Positions 17,212 through 24,651 of a stretch of 64,000 nucleotides of DNA are shown here, one piece after another. The first letter of the stretch is position 1. Each line of letters opens with the position of its first letter. The notes below the pieces were generated by a model, which made no database searches, was not told where the DNA came from, and saw only the letters and a list, made by a program, of their open reading frames with translations. Source of the stretch: Brachybacterium massiliense. GTDB lineage: Bacteria; Actinomycetota; Actinomycetes; Actinomycetales; Dermabacteraceae. The stretch covers positions 1,650,146 to 1,714,145 of the forward strand of contig NZ_FXXB01000008.1 in the NCBI RefSeq assembly GCF_900184245.1, in the 5' to 3' direction. Both the position numbers and the translations under genes were made by a program.

Positions 17212-18075
17212 ATGAACCAGGCGGACCTGCTGAAGCTGTCGAACTACGAGATCGAGTCCCGGGCCATCGATGCCGTGATCGCCTACGAGCGCGCTGCTGG
17301 ACGGATGGCCGTCGACCTGCGCAGCAAGAAGGACGCCCTGGTCGATGTCGAGTCCTTCGACGACACCACCGGTGAGAAGCGCCTGATCGAGATCAAGGCC
17401 TTCGGCGGCGCCGGCCGCGGCGACTTCCTGTGGCTCGAGCCCAACCAGGTCGAGGCCTTCGAGACGGATCCCGCCGCGCACCTCTACCTCGTCACGAACG
17501 TCCGCTCGGCGGACCCGTCGGCGATAAGGATCCTCGACCTCGCGGGGGACCAGCTCCGCGAGAGGATCGAGCAGAAGCGGGAGAAGCACTACTTCGAGGT
17601 GCCGATGCCCGTCGCCCTCTACGACGACCTCGTCGCGAGCGCCGCATCACTGCCCGCCCTGGTCGGCACCGGCTTCCTCCTGCAGATCCTGGACGGCGTC
17701 ATCGCCCTGCACGACCGCGGCTATCACCGGACCCGCTTCGCGGTGACATGGGCGCCCGACGGACTCCACGTCCGCCTGCACGTCGGCCGGGAGTCGGAGA
17801 TGCCGGGCGACCCGCTCCAGGTGACGACCTCGGATCTGATCCTGTCCACCTCGCTCGACGACGTGCAGAGGACGGCCCGTGAGTTCGCGGGCGTCATGAT
17901 CCCCGCCTGGTGGGACCGCGACCAGATCGCCGACCAGCTCCTCGCCGCGCTCCCGCCGATGGAGCCGGCCGGTGACGATCCGGAGTACCGGGATCACCTG
18001 CGCGAGCTGTACGAGCGCCACCGCGCCGCGGGCACGCTCCCGCTCACCGACGGCGAGGGCGGCGCCTGGGGCTGA
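17212..18075 (+). CDS. DUF3883-type (nuclease-like) protein
   Basis: 287 aa. The N-terminal 125 residues have the DUF3883 layout: NYEIESRAIDAVIAYERAAG, then DVESFDDTTGEKRLIEIKAF with a PD-(D/E)XK-like E-I-K, then FLWLEPNQVEAF. The following segment forms strands and a helix. The C-terminal half has no recognised family. DUF3883 domains are common in restriction and phage-defence proteins. It is divergent from the Nudix-helicase unit, with 183 bases between starts, so both could share one control region. ATG 17212 is taken as the start. No catalytic activity can be asserted. Confidence 0.72.
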   Translation: MNQADLLKLSNYEIESRAIDAVIAYERAAGRMAVDLRSKKDALVDVESFDDTTGEKRLIEIKAFGGAGRGDFLWLEPNQVEAFETDPAAHLYLVTNVRSADPSAIRILDLAGDQLRERIEQKREKHYFEVPMPVALYDDLVASAASLPALVGTGFLLQILDGVIALHDRGYHRTRFAVTWAPDGLHVRLHVGRESEMPGDPLQVTTSDLILSTSLDDVQRTAREFAGVMIPAWWDRDQIADQLLAALPPMEPAGDDPEYRDHLRELYERHRAAGTLPLTDGEGGAWG

Positions 18076-18112
18076 TCCCGCAGACGCCGCCCGTCGGCCG
18101 AGCGCGACGCCC

Positions 18113-19396
18113 TCAGCGTCGCCCCGCCCGCACCCCCAGCACCCACGCCCCCACCAGCGCCACCACGATCCCGTTCAGCGGCGCGATGCCGATCCCGTAC
18201 TCATTGCTCACCCACGCCACCACGCAGCCGAGCACGTACGGCACGAGCGCCTGCCAGCGCACCTTCTCGGTTAAGGTCGCCAGCGCCGGCTGCCCGCCGC
18301 GCCAGCGGGCGATCCAGTCGCCGATCAGCACCCCGCCCACCGGCGGGATGAGGATGCCGATCAGGCTGAGGTAGCCCACGATGTGCCCCTCCACGCCGAG
18401 GAGCGCCAGCACGGTGCCGATCGCGACGCCGCCGATGATGAACGGGCCCTTGCGCCGGGCGTTGGCGAGCTCGGCCCCGGCGACGCCGAAGGCGTAGGCG
18501 GCATCGGCGTTGGACTTCCACAGGTTGCCGAACAGGAAGAACAGGCCCCAGCCGATCATGCCCATGCCCAGCAGCAGGGTCGTGAAGTCGCCCTCGCCGA
18601 ACGCGAGCGCGGAGACGGCGCCGAAGAACACCATCAGGCCGTTGCCGATCACGAAGCCGAGCCCGCAGGCGATCACGGCGTCTCGGCCGCGCTTTGCGAA
18701 GCGGGTCCAGTTCGCGGCCTGCGTGCCGGCGGAGGCGAAGGTGCCCACCACGGTCGTCACGGCCGCGGCCCAGGTCATGGAGGTGGTGGGGGCGATGTCG
18801 AACAGGCCCCGCCAACCGCCCACCTCTCCGAGCGCGAGCGCGGTGATCCAGAAGGCGAGCACCAGGATCAGCGGGGTGGAGATCAGCGAGACCCAGTACA
18901 TGCCCTCGTAGCCGTACAGCGCGGTGAGCATCATCAGGGCGGAGACGCCGATCATCACCAGCGCCGGGGCCCAGGCGCTCTCCCATCCGAAGGCGAGCGC
19001 GGTCATCTGCCCGATCGAGCCGACCGCCACCCCGTACCAGCCGATCTGCGTGCCGCCCAGCAGCACCGAGACCAGCTTCGACCCGGCGGTGCCGAAGGTG
19101 TAGCGGGACATGACCACGGTGGTCAGCCCCGTGCGGGCACCCAGGAAGCCGATCGCGGCGACGTACGCGCCGAGCACCAGCGAACCCACCAGCAGCACGG
19201 CCAGGAACTCGGAGAAGCGGAAGGCCGCGCCGATGGACGCTCCAGCCATCAGCGTCGGCGCGAAGACGGTGAACCCGATCAGCACCACCGAGATCGAGAC
19301 GACGCCCCGACGGGCGGAGCGGGGGACCGGCGTGACCGGGTAGTCCGGGTCGACGGGCTCGGTGGCGGTGCCCTCCTCGAGCTCGGCCGCGGTCAC
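18113..19396 (-). CDS. codB: NCS1 family cytosine/purine permease
   Basis: Inner-membrane nucleobase transporter, 427 aa with twelve predicted membrane segments. The N-terminal YPVTPVPRSARRGVVSISVV and segment 1 FAPTLMAGASIG are the NCS1 (CodB) hallmarks, followed by SRYTFGTAGSKLVSVLLGGTQ. Its GTG start (19396) overlaps the stop of the upstream deaminase gene by GTGA, so uptake and deamination are made together. Together the pair should import cytosine and convert it to uracil. The assignment is strong for the family and, from context, for cytosine. Confidence 0.9.
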   Translation of the reverse strand: MTAAELEEGTATEPVDPDYPVTPVPRSARRGVVSISVVLIGFTVFAPTLMAGASIGAAFRFSEFLAVLLVGSLVLGAYVAAIGFLGARTGLTTVVMSRYTFGTAGSKLVSVLLGGTQIGWYGVAVGSIGQMTALAFGWESAWAPALVMIGVSALMMLTALYGYEGMYWVSLISTPLILVLAFWITALALGEVGGWRGLFDIAPTTSMTWAAAVTTVVGTFASAGTQAANWTRFAKRGRDAVIACGLGFVIGNGLMVFFGAVSALAFGEGDFTTLLLGMGMIGWGLFFLFGNLWKSNADAAYAFGVAGAELANARRKGPFIIGGVAIGTVLALLGVEGHIVGYLSLIGILIPPVGGVLIGDWIARWRGGQPALATLTEKVRWQALVPYVLGCVVAWVSNEYGIGIAPLNGIVVALVGAWVLGVRAGRR

Positions 19397-19932
19397 CGGC
19401 CCTGACCCTCGCCGTCGGCCCCGCCCTCGTCGGCCCCGTCCGAGGCCGGCGCGCCGAGCTCGCCCGTCTCAACGCCGATGTCCTCGCTCCAGATCTCGGG
19501 CCGCTCGGCGATCATCCGCTCCATCAGCGCGATGCATTCGGGATCGTCGAGCACGTCCACGACTACGCCCCGCTCGCGCAGAAGGTCCTCGGCCATCTCG
19601 AAGGTGCGGTTCTCGCCCACCACGATCCGCGGGATCTCGTACAGCAGCGCGGTGCCGGAGCACATGATGCACGGCGACAGGGTCGTGTACAGCACCGACT
19701 CCCGGTACACGCTCGCGCGCAGCCGGCCCGCCTTCTCGATCGTGTCGGTCTCGCCGTGGAGGATCGCGGAGTCCTTCTGCACGCGCTGGTTGTGACCGGC
19801 GGCGAGCACCTCCCCGTCGTGCACGAGCACCGCGCCGATCGGCACCCCGCCCTCGTCCCAGCTCTTCTGCGCCTGCTCGATCGCGAGGGAGAGGAAGCGG
19901 CGGTCGTCCTCGGCGGTGGGGGTCCAGGTCAT
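19393..19932 (-). CDS. Cytosine deaminase, CMP/dCMP-deaminase fold (yeast FCY1-like)
   Basis: Zinc-dependent nucleobase deaminase, 179 aa. Zinc ligands and the catalytic Glu are in LHGETDTIEKAGRL (near residue 60) and LSPCIMCSGTALLYEIPRIV (near 88). This is the small FCY1-like type, not the large amidohydrolase CodA of E. coli. The C-terminus has a 25-residue Gly/Asp tail. ATG 19932 follows GGAG at 9 bases. It is the first gene of a two-gene unit with the cytosine permease, so conversion of cytosine to uracil plus ammonia is the likely role. Confidence 0.88.
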   Translation of the reverse strand: MTWTPTAEDDRRFLSLAIEQAQKSWDEGGVPIGAVLVHDGEVLAAGHNQRVQKDSAILHGETDTIEKAGRLRASVYRESVLYTTLSPCIMCSGTALLYEIPRIVVGENRTFEMAEDLLRERGVVVDVLDDPECIALMERMIAERPEIWSEDIGVETGELGAPASDGADEGGADGEGQGR

Positions 19933-20169
19933 GGCGGAGTGCTCCTGCAGAACGGGGGAGGGGTCGCGGAAGATCGTAGAACCGATGTGCACTGCGCCGC
20001 GCTGCTGCCATGATGGTGAGACCGCACCGTGACCTGTGGAACCCCGCGTGCTTGTGGCGAGTCCGGCCAGGCAGCGAGCAATGCGCGGGTCGACCCCGTA
20101 TCGGCAGGCTCTGCGATGTCCCGTCGACGCATACTGGGATGACGCCGCAGCCGATGCGAAGGAGTTCCG

Positions 20170-21258
20170 ATGCCGGTGGAGATGGGGATCTGGAGGATCG
20201 ACGGAGAGGTTCCTCGTCGGCTCACAGCCAGCCGACTGCCCAGCGAGGCGACTCTTGAGAACTTCCTCGAGCAGGATCCGGCGCTCCTGGGGACCAAGCT
20301 CCTTGTGATCGGGCGTCAAGTGCGAACACCGTACGGGAAGTTCCTCGATCTGCTGGCAATCGACGCCGACGGTAATCTGCACGTCCTCGAACTCAAGCGA
20401 GATCGCACACCACGCGAGGTCGTGGCCCAGGTCCTCGACTACGGATCGTGGGTGTCCACGCTGGGGCGGGATGAGATCATCGACCTCGCCAACACCCACC
20501 TCGACGAACCCTTCGCTTCCGTCTTCGACGAAACCTTCGGGGACACGCTGCCGGATGAGCTCAACAAGGACCTCGAGCTGACGATCGTCGCCACGGAACT
20601 CGATGCGAGCTTGGAACGCATCGTCACCTACCTCCGAGGCCTCGGAGTCCCGGTCAACGCAGTGTTCTTCTCCTATCTCGAAGACGGTGACCGCCGGTAC
20701 CTGGCCCGGTCCTGGCTCGCACCGCAGCGCGAGGGGGCTGAGTCTCCGAAGCCGTCCGCACCACGGAGCAAGCGCGCGGAGTGGAACGGCCGCGACTGGT
20801 TCATCGCCTTCGGAGAGGAGTCCGGTTCGCGCAGCTGGCAGGACGCGCGGCGCTTCTCCTTCGTCTCGGCAGGCGGAGGCCATTGGTATTCGCGCACACT
20901 CCGCTCGGTGCCCGTCGGAGCGAGAGTCAACGTGCACGTGCCGAAGGCGGGTTACGTGGGTGTAGGGACGACCACCGGTGAGGCGATGCGATTCGACAAG
21001 GCCCTTGTCGGGCCTGATGACAAGTTGGGCCGCCTTGCCGACCAGGCGCTCGAGGGCCGCTATCACCACGGTCCGGAAGGTGCGCCACAGGATGATGACG
21101 TCGCGGAGTGGGTGCTCCCCGTGCAGTGGGACGTGACGGTCCCTGTGCAGGAGGCCTTCTGGGAGAAGGGTATGTTCGCGAATCAGAACAGTGCCTGCTC
21201 GCTCCGCGACGAGTTCACTCTCGAGCGCATCGCTCAGCACTTCGGCCTCGAGGACTAG
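20170..21258 (+). CDS. PD-(D/E)XK nuclease-like protein (NucS/DUF91-like N-terminus)
   Basis: 362 aa. The N-terminal 120 residues resemble the NucS/DUF91 nuclease fold: ENFLEQDPALLGTKLLVIG, then KFLDLLAIDADGNLHVLELK with the D...E-x-K of a PD-(D/E)XK site near residues 58-76, then REVVAQVLDYGSWV. The middle and C-terminal parts (from about 200) contain WNGRDWFIAFGE and a strand-rich domain of unknown family. ATG 20170 has AAGGAG 7 bases upstream. The protein is often labelled as a DUF91 or nuclease-of-the-RecB-clan protein. It stands alone, divergent from the cytosine deaminase, and may belong functionally with the nuclease group at 13.4-18.1 kb. Confidence 0.72.
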   Translation: MPVEMGIWRIDGEVPRRLTASRLPSEATLENFLEQDPALLGTKLLVIGRQVRTPYGKFLDLLAIDADGNLHVLELKRDRTPREVVAQVLDYGSWVSTLGRDEIIDLANTHLDEPFASVFDETFGDTLPDELNKDLELTIVATELDASLERIVTYLRGLGVPVNAVFFSYLEDGDRRYLARSWLAPQREGAESPKPSAPRSKRAEWNGRDWFIAFGEESGSRSWQDARRFSFVSAGGGHWYSRTLRSVPVGARVNVHVPKAGYVGVGTTTGEAMRFDKALVGPDDKLGRLADQALEGRYHHGPEGAPQDDDVAEWVLPVQWDVTVPVQEAFWEKGMFANQNSACSLRDEFTLERIAQHFGLED

Positions 21259-21457
21259 GGCGCCTCGCCATCGTCGGTGGGACGCGGTCGTGGTCCACGG
21301 CACCGTCAACTGCCAGCAGGACACTCAGGGCTGACCGCCCGTCCCGGACCGCGCCCAGCGCTTCACCCCCTACCCGCCGGTCATCCCTGCGCCCGGATTC
21401 TGCAAACACTGCGCCAATCGCGTTGCGGCGTCGGACCGTCTCCGCTGGAGTCGGGGC

Positions 21458-22498
21458 GTGACCCAGTTCACACGACGTGCCGCACTCGGCGCCCTGACGG
21501 CGCTGCCCCTCCTCTCCGTGCCGGTGGCGGCCCACGCCGTGGGCAAGGGCCCCGGATGGGGCGGCAACGGAAACATCACCACCGCCCACCTCTCCACCTA
21601 CGACGACGTCGCGGCGTTCCTCCACAAGCAGGCCGACAAGCAGCCGGTGATGCAGCTGGACGTCATCGGGCAGTCGGTGAAGGGCCGCGACCTCTACCTC
21701 GCCTCGTGGATCGGCGACCCCGCGAACCCCACGATCCTCTTCCTCACCCAGCAACACGGCAACGAGCAGCTCACCACCGAAGGGGCGCTCGAGTTCATCA
21801 AGCACCTCGGCACCGGCCGCAACCGCGATGTGCTCGACGGCGTCAACGTGCTCGTCGTCCCGATGCTCAACCCCGACGGCGCGATGGGCGACGTCGACTT
21901 CTCCCTCGACGGCTACATCGCCCACGGCGACCGCCACCTCACCCGCTACAACGCCCGCGAAGTCGATCTCAACCGCGATCACGTCGACCGGCTCCAGCCC
22001 GAGACCCAGGCGCTGCACGGGAACGTGCTGGGCGCCTACGACATCGACTACATGATCGACCTCCACCACCAGGGCGCCTACAGCGCGATCGGCGAGGACG
22101 GGGTCTCCGGCTCGATCCTGTACCCCACCGCCCCGAACGCCTCCGCCGAGCTCGTCGAGCGCTCGAAGCGGCTCGGCGCCGTCGTGTACGACGCGGTCGA
22201 CTCGACCGGCTGGGGGCTGATCGGCAAGTACAACGGCGGCTCCGCCGAGACCATCAGTCGCAACGGCCTCGCCGTCGAGTACGACATTGCCACGCTCCTG
22301 TTCGAGATGCGCGGCATGGCCGACCACTCCGGCGAGAGCTACGTGCTCGGTGCCCGCAGCAGCGGCTACCTCATCCGGCCGACGGTCATCACCCTCGAGG
22401 AGACGACCCGCGCGATCGCCGACGGGTCCATCCAGGCCGCCGACACTTCCTTCTGGGACGCCCTCCCCACCCAGGGGCGGTACGACCCCGACGAGTGA
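21458..22498 (+). CDS. Secreted M14 family zinc carboxypeptidase
   Basis: Exported metallopeptidase, 346 aa from GTG 21458. The N-terminus has a twin-arginine-like signal (FTRRAALGALTALPLLSVPVAAHA, cleavage after AHA near residue 27). Zinc-site motifs are QHGNEQ near residue 106 (HxxE) and LHHQG near 199. DLNRDH near 167 is the substrate-binding N-R motif, and EMRGM near 280 holds the catalytic Glu. The family removes C-terminal amino acids or trims cell-wall peptides. It is a single gene with no obvious operon partner, convergent with a flavin monooxygenase. Confidence 0.88.
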   Translation: MTQFTRRAALGALTALPLLSVPVAAHAVGKGPGWGGNGNITTAHLSTYDDVAAFLHKQADKQPVMQLDVIGQSVKGRDLYLASWIGDPANPTILFLTQQHGNEQLTTEGALEFIKHLGTGRNRDVLDGVNVLVVPMLNPDGAMGDVDFSLDGYIAHGDRHLTRYNAREVDLNRDHVDRLQPETQALHGNVLGAYDIDYMIDLHHQGAYSAIGEDGVSGSILYPTAPNASAELVERSKRLGAVVYDAVDSTGWGLIGKYNGGSAETISRNGLAVEYDIATLLFEMRGMADHSGESYVLGARSSGYLIRPTVITLEETTRAIADGSIQAADTSFWDALPTQGRYDPDE

Positions 22499-22532
22499 GG
22501 GCGGCGGCGCAGGTCGCGGCCGAGGGGGACCC

Positions 22533-23513
22533 TCACCCCATGTACGCCTCCGCCAGCAGCTCCGCCGACCGCAGCCGCTGCTCCACCCGCGGGCCCTGGT
22601 GGGCGATGATCAGCTCGTCGGCGCCGGTGGCCTCGGCGAACTCGGCGACCTGGTCCCGCACCACGTCGGCGGTGCCGACGGCGCTGTAGGTCGCCATCTG
22701 GTGCAGGTGCTGGGCCTGGGGCGTGGCGAGCAGCTCGTCGGCCTGCTCGTCGGTGTACTCGGTGCCCGGGCGCAGCAGCAGCGCCACCCGGCCGCGCATC
22801 ATCTCGTCCTGCTGACGCTGCGCATCGGCCTGATCGTCGGCGGCGATCACGTTGAAGCCCGCGATCACGTGCGGCTTCTCGAGCTGCTCCGAGGGCGTGA
22901 ACTCGCTGCGGTACAGCGCGATCGCCTCATGCAGGGCGCCCGGGGCGAAGTGCGAGGCGAAGGCGTAGGGCAGTCCGAGGGTTGCGGCCAGGCCCGCGCC
23001 GAACAGCGAGGAGCCGAGGATGAACAGCGGCACGTCGGTGCCCTTGCCGGGGTAGGCGTCCACGCCCGGGATCCGGGACTCGCCCCGCAGGTAGCCCTGC
23101 AGCTCCAGGACGTCCTGGGGGAACGAGTCGGCGGCGGCGCCGGTGCGGCGCAGCGCGCGCATCGTGTTCTGATCGGTGCCCGGGGCCCGGCCCAGCCCCA
23201 GATTGATCCGGCCGGGATGGAGCGTTGCGAGGGTGCCGAACTGCTCCGCGATCACCAAGGGGGAGTGATTGGGCAGCATGACGCCGCCCGCGCCGAGCCG
23301 GATGGTGCTGGTGTGCGCCGCGACGTGCGCGATCAGCACCGACGTGGCCGAAGATGCGATCGACCGCATGTTGTGGTGCTCGGCGTACCAGACCCGCTCG
23401 TACCCGGTCTCCTCCGCCTTCCGGGCCAGCGCCACGGTGCCCTCCAGCGCCTGCGCCACGGTCTGGTCGCGGGCGGCGGTGGCGAGGTCGAGGATCGAGA
23501 GCGGGACAGGCAT
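22533..23513 (-). CDS. LLM-class flavin-dependent oxidoreductase (MsnO8-like)
   Basis: Cytosolic FMNH2-dependent monooxygenase of the bacterial luciferase-like superfamily, 326 aa. The N-terminus [19 protein letters not shown] and [11 protein letters not shown] are typical of the MsnO8 subgroup. [20 protein letters not shown] and [10 protein letters not shown] form the flavin-side barrel motifs. ATG 23513 follows AAAGG at 7 bases. The substrate is unknown. It is divergent from the nitrite operon, with 214 bases between the two starts. Confidence 0.88.
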   Translation of the reverse strand: MPVPLSILDLATAARDQTVAQALEGTVALARKAEETGYERVWYAEHHNMRSIASSATSVLIAHVAAHTSTIRLGAGGVMLPNHSPLVIAEQFGTLATLHPGRINLGLGRAPGTDQNTMRALRRTGAAADSFPQDVLELQGYLRGESRIPGVDAYPGKGTDVPLFILGSSLFGAGLAATLGLPYAFASHFAPGALHEAIALYRSEFTPSEQLEKPHVIAGFNVIAADDQADAQRQQDEMMRGRVALLLRPGTEYTDEQADELLATPQAQHLHQMATYSAVGTADVVRDQVAEFAEATGADELIIAHQGPRVEQRLRSAELLAEAYMG

Positions 23514-23727
23514 GAAGCACCTTTCGTCGAGTGGCGGCGCCGGGCGCGCAGCACCTGAGGGAGCAACGCTCGCCGCCCCCTTCTTCTTCCCGGCCACCCG
23601 GTGGACACCACATCACGAGAAGGTCACGGCGACCCCTCGGGCTTCGCCCCTGCTCCTCGAGCGCGAAGGATGGCCGCACCCCGTTGCAGGCGCACGGGAC
23701 GTGCCACCCTTCCCGACAGGAGCTGCC

Positions 23728-24651
23728 ATGTCCTACGTCCAGCCCGCCGATCTGGTGGACCGGCTCACCGCCGCCGGTGCCTCGAAGGTCTCCTACTCCA
23801 CCGGTGTCACCGTGCTGCGCGCCGCGATGGCCGGGGCGATCCTCACTCTCGGCGCCGCCTTCGCCGTCACCGTCTCCACCCAGACGGGGGAGCCGCTGCT
23901 GGGTGCCCTGCTGTTCCCCGTCGGGTTCATCCTGCTGTACCTGCTGGGCTACGACCTGCTCACGGGCGTGTTCACGCTGATGCCGCTCGCGCTGATCGCC
24001 CGGAAGCCCGGCGTGACGGTGCGATCGATGCTGCGGGTCTGGGGGCTGGTGTTCCTCGGCAACTTCCTCGGCGCGTTCACCGTCGCGGTGCTGATGGCCA
24101 TCTACTTCACCTACGGCTTCTCCACCGCGCCCAGCGCGGTGGGGGAGGCGATCTCCGAGATCGGTCACGGCCGCACCGTCGGCTACGCGGACCACGGTGC
24201 GGCCGGGATGCTCACGCTGTTCATCCGGGCCGTGCTGTGCAACTGGATGGTCTCCACCGGCGTGGTGGGCGCGTTCATGACCGACGACATCCTCGGGAAG
24301 ATCGCCTGTATGTGGATGCCCGTGATGCTGTTCTTCTACATGGGCTTCGAGCACTCCATCGTGAACATGTTCCTGTTCCCCTCCGGCCTGCTGCTCGGCG
24401 CGGAGTTCACGATCATGGACTATCTGATCTGGAACGAGCTCCCCACCGTGCTCGGCAACCTGGTGGGCGGGCTCCTCTTCGTGGGCCTCCCGCTCTACTA
24501 CGCCCACCGCCGCAGGACCCCCGCCACGGCCACTGCGACCAGCCCCGCCGATGCCATCTCCGCCCCGGCCGGCGACGCCGTCGGCACCCCGGCCGCCCCG
24601 GCCGCCGAGGGCCCGACCGAGACCTCCGACCTGGTGGGGGCGGCCCGATGA
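23728..24651 (+). CDS. nirC: Formate/nitrite transporter (FNT), probable nitrite channel
   Basis: Inner-membrane pentameric channel subunit of the FNT family, 307 aa with six membrane segments. Family motifs include LLYLLGYDLLTGVFTLMPLAL, VWGLVFLGNFLGA and NWMVSTGVV (conserved Asn-Trp). GFEHSIVNMFLFPSGLLLGA carries the pore His. The last 45 residues are an Ala/Pro/Thr-rich cytoplasmic tail. The start ATG 23728 has AGGAG 5 bases upstream. It is the first gene of the nir operon, with its stop overlapping the nirB start by ATGA, which makes nitrite the natural substrate. Regulation could not be read from the upstream region. Confidence 0.92.
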   Translation: MSYVQPADLVDRLTAAGASKVSYSTGVTVLRAAMAGAILTLGAAFAVTVSTQTGEPLLGALLFPVGFILLYLLGYDLLTGVFTLMPLALIARKPGVTVRSMLRVWGLVFLGNFLGAFTVAVLMAIYFTYGFSTAPSAVGEAISEIGHGRTVGYADHGAAGMLTLFIRAVLCNWMVSTGVVGAFMTDDILGKIACMWMPVMLFFYMGFEHSIVNMFLFPSGLLLGAEFTIMDYLIWNELPTVLGNLVGGLLFVGLPLYYAHRRRTPATATATSPADAISAPAGDAVGTPAAPAAEGPTETSDLVGAAR

